From Bacteroidota bacterium (GTDB taxonomy: Bacteria > Bacteroidota > Bacteroidia > Flavobacteriales > Weeksellaceae), in the NCBI GenBank assembly GCA_023423715.1, contig JAFAFC010000005.1, forward strand, positions 124,001 to 188,000: 64,000 nucleotides of DNA, given 5' to 3'. Positions within the stretch are counted from its first letter, which is position 1, and every line of letters starts with the position of its first letter. Of this stretch, positions 9,178 to 16,585 are shown piece by piece. A program made the translations under genes and the position numbers. A model generated the notes under the pieces. That model worked only from the letters and a program-made list of their open reading frames with translations. It did not search any database and was not told where the DNA came from.

Positions 9178-9825
9178 ATGAAAAGAATTGTATCAACGAT
9201 GGTTACGGGCGCACTAGTTGCAGGAAGTATGATGCTGGTTCAAGCACAGAAAGCCGACGCTCGTTCGCAACAAATTTTAGATAAAGTAGCTGCAAAATAT
9301 AAAGCAAATAAAAACACGTATTTTAAATTTGCTTTCGGATCGGGTTCTAACGGAAAAGTTACAAAAAACGAAACCGGAATTTTCTACACGACTCCTACAA
9401 AGTATCGTTTGAAAATTATGGGTACAGAACAGATTTTTGACGGTAGCAAAATTTACAATATTAGTGACGAAGATCAAGAAGTAACGATTGCAAAAGCAAA
9501 CGGAAGCGAAATGATGTTCTCCCCTACTACATATTTGAACAACTATAAAAAAGAATACAACACAACGTACCAAGGAAAAGCTACTGTTGCTGGAAAAAGT
9601 ACGGATGTTGTGAAGTTGGTTCCTGTAAAGGATAACGGAATTAAAGAAGTGAAAATCTATCTGGATCCGTCGAGCAATCAGTTGGTGAAAATTGAGCAAT
9701 ACAGCTCTGATAATGATTTTTCAACCATTACGATTCAAGATTATAGAGCCAATCAGAATTTGAAGGCGGATATGTTTACCTTCAACAAAAATTTGTATAA
9801 AAATTATATGGTAACCAACTTATAA
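9178..9825 (+). CDS. lolA: LolA-like outer-membrane lipoprotein carrier protein
   Basis: Periplasmic chaperone that carries lipoproteins from LolCDE to the outer membrane. 215 residues from the ATG at 9178, chosen because it starts a clear Sec signal peptide (MKRIVSTMVTGALVAGSMML, cleavage near AQA); the in-frame ATG at 9145 would add an uninformative 11-residue leader. The body has the LolA pattern: 'QILDKVAAKYKANKN', GIFYTTPTKYRLKI, and an IYLDPSSNQLVKIE strand. It sits 36 bp after ftsK, probably co-transcribed, and is closed by a hairpin terminator at 9846-9876. Confidence 0.9.
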   Translation: MKRIVSTMVTGALVAGSMMLVQAQKADARSQQILDKVAAKYKANKNTYFKFAFGSGSNGKVTKNETGIFYTTPTKYRLKIMGTEQIFDGSKIYNISDEDQEVTIAKANGSEMMFSPTTYLNNYKKEYNTTYQGKATVAGKSTDVVKLVPVKDNGIKEVKIYLDPSSNQLVKIEQYSSDNDFSTITIQDYRANQNLKADMFTFNKNLYKNYMVTNL

Positions 9826-9845
9826 GAGGTTGCCGAGATAAAACC

Positions 9846-9876
9846 AAAGCCACAAAGTTTGTTTGTGGCTTTTTTT
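9846..9876 (+). terminator. Intrinsic terminator after lolA
   Basis: Stem AAAGCCACAAA/TTTGTGGCTTT with loop GTTTG and a seven-T tail. Only three bases separate the tail from the -7 box of lptG. Confidence 0.88.
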
Positions 9877-9879
9877 GAT

Positions 9880-9887
9880 TATTTTTG
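9880..9887 (+). promoter_or_regulatory. -7 box of lptG, almost touching the start codon
   Basis: TATTTTTG followed by cgacc and then ATG at 9893. With transcription starting a few bases after the box, the lptG mRNA would have almost no leader. Confidence 0.65.
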
Positions 9888-9892
9888 CGACC

Positions 9893-11344
9893 ATGAAAAT
9901 CCTTGACAGGTATATCATTAAAACCTTTTTTGGACCTTTCTTCTTCATTTTCAGCGTTCTGTTTTTCATCTTTATGGTGAATATCGTTTGGGTACAGATG
10001 TCGCAAATTGTTGGGAAAGGGCTTACGTATTGGGAAATTTTCAAATTCCTATTCTATAGTAGTGCCACGGTGGTTTCTATGGTTTTGCCATTAACCATCC
10101 TACTTTCGTCCATTATGACGTTTGGAGATTTTGGAGAACGATATGAGTTAGCAGCAATGAAAGCCGCTGGAATCTCGTTAACACGAGTGATGATGCCTCT
10201 TTTCATTGTAACGATGGTACTTTCCCTAATTTTGGTTCTCTTTCAGAATAATATCAATCCAGCCTTTCAGCGGAAGGCTCGAAATATGATGTACAATATC
10301 GCTTTAACGAAACCTGCGTTGAACTTTGTTCCAGGCCAATTTGTGAATACACTACCAGGATTCTCTATTAAATTCGATAAAATTGAAGGCGATAATGGAG
10401 AGCGAATTGAAGGTGTCTTTCTTCATAAAGCGACTAACGTTTATGATGATCAACAATCCATCATTGCTAAAAAAGGACTTTTCTCGGATTCTCAGAATAA
10501 AAATTATTTAAAATTAACTTTGTTTGATGGCTATATCTACGAAGATAATTTGAAAAACAAATCCTATCAAGATCGTTTTAAGCAGCAGAATCAATCGATA
10601 AAATTTGATACGATGGTGTATCATTTTGATATATCGGAAATCACAAAAAAGGCGATAGAAAAGGAACAATTAGGTGACGATTATCGTTTTCAACGTTACG
10701 ATGAAATTGAAGAAACGGTGATTACGAAGAAAAAAGAAAACACCGAAACCTTTAAATCACTGAGTGCTTCTTTAGTAAACAGTACGAATTCCTATGTAAC
10801 TTATATTGACAGCAGAAAATTTGATAAGAAAGTTCAACCTCAATATAAATTAGACACCCTAAAAAAGGATAAAAAACTTGAAATTCTATACAATGCGTAT
10901 AATAAAATAGAAGTTTTAAAATCCGATCAGAAAGCGAAAGAAGACGAAATAGGGCGAAATATAAAGTCGCATAGTAAAATGATTATCTTCCAACAGCGTA
11001 TTTTCTCGTACGGATTTACGTGTATTATCTTCTTTTTAATTGGTGCGAGCTTAGGATCGATTATTAGAAAAGGAGGAATGGGACTTCCTGTGGTTATTGC
11101 CATCATTATCTTCATTATTTATTTCGTAATGAATTTGGGTATTGAAAACATTTCGTGGAAAGGAAAATTAGACCCGTATTTGGCTGCTTGGCTCCCGAAT
11201 ATGATATTGTTCCCGTTCGGCGTTTGGCTTACCTATAAGGCCATGACGGATTCCCAAGTGTTTGATGGTGAGAAGTACAAAAAGTTCTTCAAACCCGTTA
11301 TCAATCTTTTCCAAAAGAACAAAGAACATTCTCGATATCGATAA
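9893..11344 (+). CDS. lptG: LptF/LptG-family lipopolysaccharide export permease
   Basis: YjgP/YjgQ-family permease; with LptB it extracts lipopolysaccharide from the inner membrane for the Lpt bridge. 483 residues from ATG 9893 (MKILDRYIIKTFFGPF, the family's typical opening). Three membrane helices lie in the N-terminal 120 residues, then a large periplasmic domain with a charged, coiled-coil-prone insertion (about 240-350), then three C-terminal helices (about 365-470). I chose this start over an in-frame ATG at 9863 because the latter lies inside the lolA terminator and upstream of the -7 box. Whether it acts as LptF or LptG cannot be told from sequence. Confidence 0.92.
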   Translation: MKILDRYIIKTFFGPFFFIFSVLFFIFMVNIVWVQMSQIVGKGLTYWEIFKFLFYSSATVVSMVLPLTILLSSIMTFGDFGERYELAAMKAAGISLTRVMMPLFIVTMVLSLILVLFQNNINPAFQRKARNMMYNIALTKPALNFVPGQFVNTLPGFSIKFDKIEGDNGERIEGVFLHKATNVYDDQQSIIAKKGLFSDSQNKNYLKLTLFDGYIYEDNLKNKSYQDRFKQQNQSIKFDTMVYHFDISEITKKAIEKEQLGDDYRFQRYDEIEETVITKKKENTETFKSLSASLVNSTNSYVTYIDSRKFDKKVQPQYKLDTLKKDKKLEILYNAYNKIEVLKSDQKAKEDEIGRNIKSHSKMIIFQQRIFSYGFTCIIFFLIGASLGSIIRKGGMGLPVVIAIIIFIIYFVMNLGIENISWKGKLDPYLAAWLPNMILFPFGVWLTYKAMTDSQVFDGEKYKKFFKPVINLFQKNKEHSRYR

Positions 11345-11346
11345 CA

Positions 11347-11374
11347 AAAAAAGACTGCAATTGCAGTCTTTTTT
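11347..11374. terminator. Bidirectional terminator between lptG and frr
   Basis: 28-bp perfect palindrome AAAAAAGACTGCAA/TTGCAGTCTTTTTT between two convergent genes, with A-run and T-run on either flank, so it can serve both strands. Confidence 0.9.
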
Positions 11375-11392
11375 ATTTTGATTAGGAAAGCA

Positions 11393-11947
11393 TTAAACTT
11401 TCATAATTTCAGCTTCTTTTACTTTCAGAACTTCTTCTGCTTTCTTAGAAAAATTGTCTGTTAATTGTTGGATTTCTGCTTCTTTATCTTTCACAAGATC
11501 TTCGGAAATTCCTTCTACTTTTTTCAAATCTTTCATTCCTTCTTGACGCGCGTTACGAATCACAACTTTCGTTTGCTCAGATTCTGCTTTCGCTTGTTTT
11601 GCTAATTCTTTTCTTCTTTCCTCTGTTAAAGGTGGTACGTTCAAAATAATAATATCACCATTGTTAGAAGGCGCAAATCCCAAATTAGAATTGATGATCG
11701 CCTTTTCGATTGGGCCTAAAGCACCACGATCCCAAGGCTGAATAGAAATTGTCATCGCATCAGGAACCGAAACGTTTGCCACTTGATTAAGCGGTGTCAT
11801 AGCTCCGTAATATTCTACCATCACATCCTGAACCATCGTTGTAGAAGCTCTTCCAGCTCTAATTTTTTGGAAAGCGTGATCTAAGTGTTTTAACGCAGCC
11901 TGCATTTCTTCTTTTACAGTTTCCACGATTAGGTTTAATTCTTCCAT
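11393..11947 (-). CDS. frr: Ribosome recycling factor
   Basis: Releases ribosomes from mRNA after termination, with EF-G. 184 residues, standard length. Typical features: KIRAGRAST near 28-36, a central domain with GALGPIEKAIINSNLGFAPSNNG (given here only as a landmark near 94-116), and the PPLTEERRKEL helix near 124. It lies 51 bp downstream of pyrH on the same strand, the classic pyrH-frr pair. Confidence 0.97.
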   Translation of the reverse strand: MEELNLIVETVKEEMQAALKHLDHAFQKIRAGRASTTMVQDVMVEYYGAMTPLNQVANVSVPDAMTISIQPWDRGALGPIEKAIINSNLGFAPSNNGDIIILNVPPLTEERRKELAKQAKAESEQTKVVIRNARQEGMKDLKKVEGISEDLVKDKEAEIQQLTDNFSKKAEEVLKVKEAEIMKV

Positions 11948-11998
11948 TCCGTATTTTAAAATTTGATAATTGACTAATTTATTTGACTTTAGCTTTTC

Positions 11999-12706
11999 TT
12001 AAAGATCAACCAAAGTACCGATATTTTCTCCTTGAACCAATTTTTGAAGGTTGTTTTCCTTATTCATATCAAAAACGATAATTGGTAATTTGTTCTCGTG
12101 ACTTAACGTAAACGCTGTCATATCCATTACTTTCAAATCTTTTTCGAAAACTTCTTCAAATGTCAACGAGTTGAATTTTACTGCATTTACATTTTTTTCA
12201 GGATCGCTATCGTAGATTCCATCTACACGCGTTCCTTTTAAGATTACATCCGCTCCAATTTCAATTGCGCGAAGCGTTGCTGCTGTATCTGTCGTAAAAT
12301 ATGGGTTTCCTGTTCCAGCACCGAAAATCACCACTCTACCTTTTTCAAGATGACGTACTGCTCTTCTTTTGATAAAAGGCTCTGCTACTTTATCCATTTC
12401 AATTGCAGACATCAATCTTGTCTTCATTCCAGCGTCTTCCATCGCGCCTTGCAATGCCATCCCGTTAATTACCGTTGCTAGCATTCCCATATAATCGCCT
12501 TGGACACGATCCATTCCAGATGCAGCACCAGCCAAACCTCTGAAAATATTTCCTCCTCCAATTACAATCGCAACTTCACAACCTAAATCGACAACTTTCT
12601 TGATTTCGTTTGCATATTCTTGCAATCTATCGTTATCAATTCCGTATTGTCTTGCACCCATTAACGCTTCACCGCTAAGTTTAAGAAGGATTCTTTTATA
12701 TTTCAT
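11999..12706 (-). CDS. pyrH: UMP kinase
   Basis: Phosphorylates UMP to UDP in pyrimidine synthesis. 235 residues of the amino-acid-kinase fold: KRILLKLSGEALMG at the N-terminus, the glycine-rich IGGGNIFRG near 48-56, and GTGNPYFTTDTAAT near 130, all diagnostic of bacterial PyrH. It is transcribed with frr and divergent from porQ. Confidence 0.97.
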   Translation of the reverse strand: MKYKRILLKLSGEALMGARQYGIDNDRLQEYANEIKKVVDLGCEVAIVIGGGNIFRGLAGAASGMDRVQGDYMGMLATVINGMALQGAMEDAGMKTRLMSAIEMDKVAEPFIKRRAVRHLEKGRVVIFGAGTGNPYFTTDTAATLRAIEIGADVILKGTRVDGIYDSDPEKNVNAVKFNSLTFEEVFEKDLKVMDMTAFTLSHENKLPIIVFDMNKENNLQKLVQGENIGTLVDL

Positions 12707-12724
12707 CTGATTTTATTTATGATG

Positions 12725-12732
12725 CAAATATA
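12725..12732 (-). promoter_or_regulatory. -7 box upstream of pyrH
   Basis: Minus-strand TATATTTG followed by CATC, 18 nt before the pyrH ATG. Confidence 0.65.
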
Positions 12733-12802
12733 ATGAAATAAGCAAAATTTCGTTTAACGAATTATATTTTGTTTTTTTATTTTAATTCAAATTAAAATGA
12801 GG

Positions 12803-12810
12803 TATTTTTG
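12803..12810 (+). promoter_or_regulatory. -7 box upstream of porQ
   Basis: TATTTTTG followed by CA, 11 nt before the porQ ATG at 12822. Confidence 0.65.
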
Positions 12811-12821
12811 CACCAACATCT

Positions 12822-13826
12822 ATGTATAAAAGAAATTTATTAGCGCTTTTTTCCGTAGCAATTTCGTGCTTTTCACTTGCTCAGACTGGTGAAAACGTTT
12901 ATACATTTTTAAATGTTCCTGTATCAGCAAGACAATCTGCTTTAGGAGGTGATGCCATTTCCATACGAGATTATGACGTCAGTTTGGTGAATGTAAATCC
13001 ATCCTTGATGAATTTGGATATGGATAATCGTGTTTCCGTAAACTATGCTTCGTATTTAGCCGATTCTAAATTTGGAACGTTATCTTATGTTCGAGATTTG
13101 GGAGAAGGACATTTAGTCGCATTCAATGCTAGATACATGGATTTCGGCGATATGCCAAGAACGGATGAATCTGGAAACATTTCAGGTGATTTTAAAGCAT
13201 CAGACGCGATGCTTGGTTTGAGTTATGCCTATCAATTTGAATCCAATTGGACAATTGGTGGAAGCGTTAACTTCATCAGTTCAAAAATTGACAATTATAC
13301 GTCAATGGCTGTCGCAGGAACCGGAGCAATCACTTATCATCTCGACGAAAGCAAAGAAAGTATTTCTTTAATTGCTCGAAATTTCGGTTATCAGTTTAAG
13401 ACTTTTAATGGTGAACGAGAAACGTTACCATTCCGAATTGATTTAGGTTATACCAAAATTTTAGATGAATTTCCGATTGCCATAACGATTACAGCACACG
13501 ATTTACAGAAATTTAACATTTCACAAGATTATAATAACAACGGACAAGAAGTAAAAACACTACGAAAAATCGCAGATCATTTTTCGATTGGTGCCGAGTT
13601 GTTCCCTGAGCAATCCTTCAACTTCCGTTTGGGATATAATGTAAAACGAGGAAATGAATTAGCCGTTCTTGATCAACGAAGCTTTGCCGGATTATCTGTA
13701 GGATTTGGAGTGAAAATCTCCTATTTCCGATTTGATTATTCGCATGCGCGCTATCACAATTCATCCAATATGAATATGTTCGGCTTAACAATGGATTTAA
13801 TAGAAATTGGAGGAAACAGAAGATAA
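12822..13826 (+). CDS. porQ: Type IX secretion system protein PorQ
   Basis: Outer-membrane beta-barrel of the type IX secretion machinery; in Porphyromonas gingivalis PorQ works with PorU, PorV and PorZ in the cell-surface attachment complex. 334 residues with a signal peptide ending ...CFSLAQ. Family landmarks: FLNVPVSARQSALGGDAIS near 29-47, VNVNPSLMN near 59, and RTDESGNISGDFKASDA near 110-126. The gene lies directly before cmk with 1 bp between stop and start, a linkage I recall from other Bacteroidota. Its presence implies that the organism secretes proteins with type IX C-terminal domains. Confidence 0.9.
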   Translation: MYKRNLLALFSVAISCFSLAQTGENVYTFLNVPVSARQSALGGDAISIRDYDVSLVNVNPSLMNLDMDNRVSVNYASYLADSKFGTLSYVRDLGEGHLVAFNARYMDFGDMPRTDESGNISGDFKASDAMLGLSYAYQFESNWTIGGSVNFISSKIDNYTSMAVAGTGAITYHLDESKESISLIARNFGYQFKTFNGERETLPFRIDLGYTKILDEFPIAITITAHDLQKFNISQDYNNNGQEVKTLRKIADHFSIGAELFPEQSFNFRLGYNVKRGNELAVLDQRSFAGLSVGFGVKISYFRFDYSHARYHNSSNMNMFGLTMDLIEIGGNRR

Positions 13827-13827
13827 T

Positions 13828-14496
13828 ATGAAAAGGAAACCCGTAATTGCCATTGATGGCTACTCATCAACCGGAAAAAGCTCAATCTCGAAAGCGATTG
13901 CAAAAGAATTAGGAATTATCCACATGGATACTGGAGCTTTATACCGTGGTATTACGTTTTATGCACTTCAGTATTGTTCGAAAGAAAATAAAATTGACTT
14001 AAACTGCCTTTTTGACAGCTTTTCGAATTTAGAATTGCAATTTAAAGAATCGAATCAAGTTTTAGAATTGTATTTAAATGGTCAAAATATCGATCATGAA
14101 ATCCGAACTCAAGAAGTTTCGGACCATGTGAGTTTTATTGCGAAGCAGCTTGAAGTTCGTGAATTTTTATTGAAAACGCAACGTGATATTGCTAAAAATG
14201 GCGGCGTCATTATGGACGGAAGAGACATTGCAACTGTCGTACTTCCTGATGCAGATTATAAATTTTTTCTGACAGCAAGCATTGAAGAACGCACTAGAAG
14301 ACGTTATAAAGAGCTTATTGAACTGGGAATGGAAACACCTCTAGAAACGGTACGCGAAAATTTGATTTCAAGAGATAAGATTGATAGTGAACGTGAAGTA
14401 GCGCCATTAAAAAAAGCAGATGATGCCATTTTAATTGACAATTCCGACATTACGAAAGATGAAACCATTGCCCTTATTCTTTCGTATATTAAATAG
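13828..14496 (+). CDS. cmk: Cytidylate kinase
   Basis: Phosphorylates CMP/dCMP. 222 residues from ATG 13828 (MKRKPVIAIDG); an in-frame ATG at 13807 lies inside porQ and gives an unlikely N-terminus. P-loop GYSSTGKSS near 10-18, MDTGALYRG near 34, and MDGRDIATVVLPDAD near 131 match the family. The porQ stop and this start are separated by a single base, implying coupled translation. Confidence 0.96.
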   Translation: MKRKPVIAIDGYSSTGKSSISKAIAKELGIIHMDTGALYRGITFYALQYCSKENKIDLNCLFDSFSNLELQFKESNQVLELYLNGQNIDHEIRTQEVSDHVSFIAKQLEVREFLLKTQRDIAKNGGVIMDGRDIATVVLPDADYKFFLTASIEERTRRRYKELIELGMETPLETVRENLISRDKIDSEREVAPLKKADDAILIDNSDITKDETIALILSYIK

Positions 14497-14529
14497 TTTA
14501 ACAAACTTTAAGACAAGACAACTTGTCAA

Positions 14530-14545
14530 TGGCATTTTTGTTGCA
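14530..14545 (+). promoter_or_regulatory. Sigma-54-like (-24/-12) promoter upstream of the YtxH gene
   Basis: TGGCAT-TTTTG-TTGCA: the -24 GG and -12 GC elements with the exact 10-bp spacing of RpoN promoters, 51 bp before the ATG at 14597. A one-mismatch -7 box (CATTTTTG) overlaps it, so an ordinary promoter remains possible. Confidence 0.55.
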
Positions 14546-14596
14546 GTTTCTTGGTAACTATCAACAAAATACTTAACTTTAAAAAAATAAACTATC

Positions 14597-14977
14597 ATGT
14601 CAAAAAAAGGAAATAATACAGCAGGTGTACTAGCAGGATTATTAGCAGGAGCAGCAGCAGGAGTTGTCCTAGGAATGCTTTATGCACCAGAAGAAGGTAA
14701 AGAAACAAGAAAAAAGATCAAAACCAAAGCGAACGATCTAAAAGATCAAGCTTCTGATCAGTATCACAAAACAGCTGAGAAGGTTAAAGATCAGTATCAC
14801 AATGTTTCGGATAAAGTAAAAGATCAGTACGATTCTTTTTCGACGCAATTTAAAGAAACATCGAACAAAGTAGCTTCTTCTGTAAAAGAAGGATACGATA
14901 AGTACAAAGACAAAGCTGCAAAAACAGTTGCTGATGTCTCTGAAGAGATCGAAACAGAACTAGACGGACTAAAATAA
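14597..14977 (+). CDS. YtxH-domain stress protein with 11-residue helical repeats
   Basis: A 126-residue protein with an N-terminal glycine/alanine-rich membrane or membrane-associated segment (LAGLLAGAAAGVVLGMLYAP, about 12-31) followed by the YtxH hallmark PEEGKETRKKIK. The rest is a long amphipathic helix with 11-residue repeats (DQYHKTAEKVK, DQYHNVSDKVK, DQYDSFSTQFK), resembling LEA group 3 or apolipoprotein helices. The family is general-stress-linked in other bacteria; the role here is inference. It is first in a cassette with a holin-like and a coiled-coil protein, and has its own terminator at 15006-15035. Confidence 0.85.
   Translation: MSKKGNNTAGVLAGLLAGAAAGVVLGMLYAPEEGKETRKKIKTKANDLKDQASDQYHKTAEKVKDQYHNVSDKVKDQYDSFSTQFKETSNKVASSVKEGYDKYKDKAAKTVADVSEEIETELDGLK
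14756..14854 (+). repeat. Three 33-bp tandem repeats inside the YtxH gene
   Basis: GATCAGTA recurs at 14756, 14789 and 14822, exactly 33 bp apart, encoding the 11-residue repeats. The unit is degenerate outside the conserved core. Confidence 0.75.
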
Positions 14978-15005
14978 GACTCCGTTTCCATAAAAAATTA
15001 ATATA

Positions 15006-15035
15006 AAAGGAAACTTTTTCAAGTTTCCTTTTTTT
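15006..15035 (+). terminator. Terminator between the YtxH gene and the holin-like gene
   Basis: Perfect 11-bp stem AAAGGAAACTT/AAGTTTCCTTT, loop TTTC, and T-run. It should make most transcripts monocistronic for YtxH, leaving the two downstream genes to read-through or a weak promoter. Confidence 0.85.
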
Positions 15036-15052
15036 GCATAAAAACTAGAAGT

Positions 15053-15361
15053 ATGATAGAAATTCTGAAGGATTTCGCAGAGAAAAAAGTAGATTTACTG
15101 AAAATGGAAGCCACCGAGAAATCTGCCATGGTTTCGGGACTACTCTATTTTCTAGTTATAGCACTTACTTTTTTAGTATTCTTCGTTGTATTCTTAATTT
15201 TAGGATTAGGATTGTGGATTGGCTATTTATTGGGTAATTATGCGTACGGATTGTTTATCATGTCGGCTCTATGTTTGATTTTTTTCATCCTTGTCATTAT
15301 GAAACGAAAAGCCATCCAAAATTACGCTGCTAATATGTTTATTAAATTTTTAAATGATTAA
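15053..15361 (+). CDS. Phage-holin-like (Holin-X/YqjE-type) membrane protein
   Basis: 102 residues: a short charged N-terminus (EILKDFAEKKVDLLKMEATEK), two long hydrophobic helices (about 28-55 and 62-85), and a basic end. This matches the PF07332-type putative phage holin/actinobacterial Holin-X family to which enterobacterial YqjE belongs. There is no endolysin or phage gene nearby, so a cell-envelope role, not phage lysis, is likely. It overlaps nothing and is followed after 2 bp by a coiled-coil protein. Confidence 0.75.
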   Translation: MIEILKDFAEKKVDLLKMEATEKSAMVSGLLYFLVIALTFLVFFVVFLILGLGLWIGYLLGNYAYGLFIMSALCLIFFILVIMKRKAIQNYAANMFIKFLND

Positions 15362-15363
15362 CC

Positions 15364-15858
15364 ATGTCGTATCACTATAAAAGCTTAGAAGAACTGAGAA
15401 GGAAAAAAGAATTGTTGAAATCTGAAGTTAAAGATTTGGAAAATTTAATCACCTTTAAAAATCCAAAAGAGACTTTAAGTGCCGCAACACATGGCTATAC
15501 AGACCAATTCTTAAAAGAAGTAGAACATGAAGATGGAAGCTCAAGTGTTCAACTCGATGCCTCACCTATTGTACGAGGAATTTCAAGTCAAATAAAATCT
15601 AAAATGAACAAGAATACAATGGTTCAAATGGCGAGCAGTGAGCCCGGACAAGAATTGATTCAAAATGCACTAAAATTGGGCGCCGTTTCTTTTGTTGCAG
15701 GTTATGCGCAAAAAAGTTTAACTAAATCAAGCTGGAAAAAGAAAGCAATTGGTTTGGCTTTAATTTATGTAGCTCCGATTGTATTGAAATACGCTCGTGA
15801 AAAACTAGAAGAATATCAAAAAAATAAGACCGCTTCGAGCTTAGAACAACTTATTTAA
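15364..15858 (+). CDS. Unknown coiled-coil protein of the YtxH/holin cassette
   Basis: I do not recognise a characterised family. The 164-residue protein starts with a coiled coil (SLEELRRKKELLKSEVKDLE, 7-26), then a polar region, and ends with a moderately hydrophobic helix (about 119-140) and a charged tail. Its place 2 bp after the holin-like gene makes the pair a translational unit. The set YtxH / holin-like / coiled-coil resembles the enterobacterial yqjD-yqjE-yqjK layout in architecture only. Its last 8 bp overlap the convergent methyltransferase gene. Confidence 0.7.
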   Translation: MSYHYKSLEELRRKKELLKSEVKDLENLITFKNPKETLSAATHGYTDQFLKEVEHEDGSSSVQLDASPIVRGISSQIKSKMNKNTMVQMASSEPGQELIQNALKLGAVSFVAGYAQKSLTKSSWKKKAIGLALIYVAPIVLKYAREKLEEYQKNKTASSLEQLI

Positions 15859-16585
15859 ACCTCTTTTTCGAGAAGATTTCGCTCAAGATAATCGATGTTG
15901 CAATCGATACATTCAAACTCTCTGTGCTTTGCGTTTTTCCAAAACGAGGTATGGAGATTTTTTTATTTAAAAACGTTTCCGTTGATGCGCGCATTCCGTT
16001 CCCTTCATTTCCCATAATGAGGTTCATCTTTTCTGGGAAATCTGTGGTATAAATATTCTCACCATCCATATCGGTTCCAACATTTTGATGTGTTGATTTT
16101 TCTAAAAAAGAGTCCAAATCAACATAGACAACGTTCACTCTTGTAAAACTTCCCATAGTGGCTTGAATCACCTTTGGATTGTACAAATCCACCGTATCTT
16201 CACTGCATATAATCTGTTCTACGCCGAACCAATCTGCCATTCGGATAATCGTTCCAAAGTTTCCAGGATCTTGAATCCCATCCAAAATAATATTGAAATT
16301 TGTATCAACAATACTACTTTCGGGAATTTCACAAACCGCTACCGAATCTTTCGGATGCTGAAGAAAACTAATTTTTTTCAGTTCGCGATCGTCTATTTTA
16401 TGAATTTCAACACTAGGAAAATTCAAATTTTCTGGAGCGATAGAAAATATTTCTTGAACTTTAATGTTAGAAGATATAAGTTCATTAATGGTTTTGTTCC
16501 CTTCAACCAAAAACAAATTGTATTTTTGTCTGAACTTTTTTTTATCTAGCGATTGAAAAATCTTGATTTTATGGGCAGTAAGCAT
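15851..16585 (-). CDS. TrmH/SpoU-family RNA 2'-O-methyltransferase
   Basis: Methylates a ribose in tRNA or rRNA; the exact target is not readable. 244 residues from ATG 16585 (MLTAHKIKIFQSL). It has an N-terminal substrate-binding domain (KYNLFLVEGNK) and a C-terminal SPOUT knot domain with motif 1 GIQDPGNFGTIIRMADWFG, motif 2 LIMGNEGNGM and motif 3 ISIPRFGKTQSTESLNVS. The start codon region overlaps the divergent tamL start by 15 bp, and its -7 box lies within the tamL coding sequence. Confidence 0.92.
   Translation of the reverse strand: MLTAHKIKIFQSLDKKKFRQKYNLFLVEGNKTINELISSNIKVQEIFSIAPENLNFPSVEIHKIDDRELKKISFLQHPKDSVAVCEIPESSIVDTNFNIILDGIQDPGNFGTIIRMADWFGVEQIICSEDTVDLYNPKVIQATMGSFTRVNVVYVDLDSFLEKSTHQNVGTDMDGENIYTTDFPEKMNLIMGNEGNGMRASTETFLNKKISIPRFGKTQSTESLNVSIATSIILSEIFSKKRFK
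16521..16528 (+). promoter_or_regulatory. -7 box of tamL, located inside the methyltransferase gene
   Basis: TATTTTTG, 42 nt before the tamL ATG at 16571, within the first 25 codons of the opposite-strand gene. Confidence 0.6.

Noticed and set aside
9277..9699. 140-codon open frame antisense to lolA
   Set aside because: Fully inside a well-supported gene on the other strand, Cys/Phe/Ile-rich without domain features; a shadow frame.
15053..15361. Prophage or lysis module because of the holin-like protein
   Set aside because: No endolysin, capsid, tail, integrase or attachment site nearby; the family is widespread in non-phage envelope operons.
16163..16549. 128-codon open frame antisense to the SPOUT methyltransferase
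   Set aside because: Composition is that of a complementary-strand shadow and no promoter or family motif supports it.
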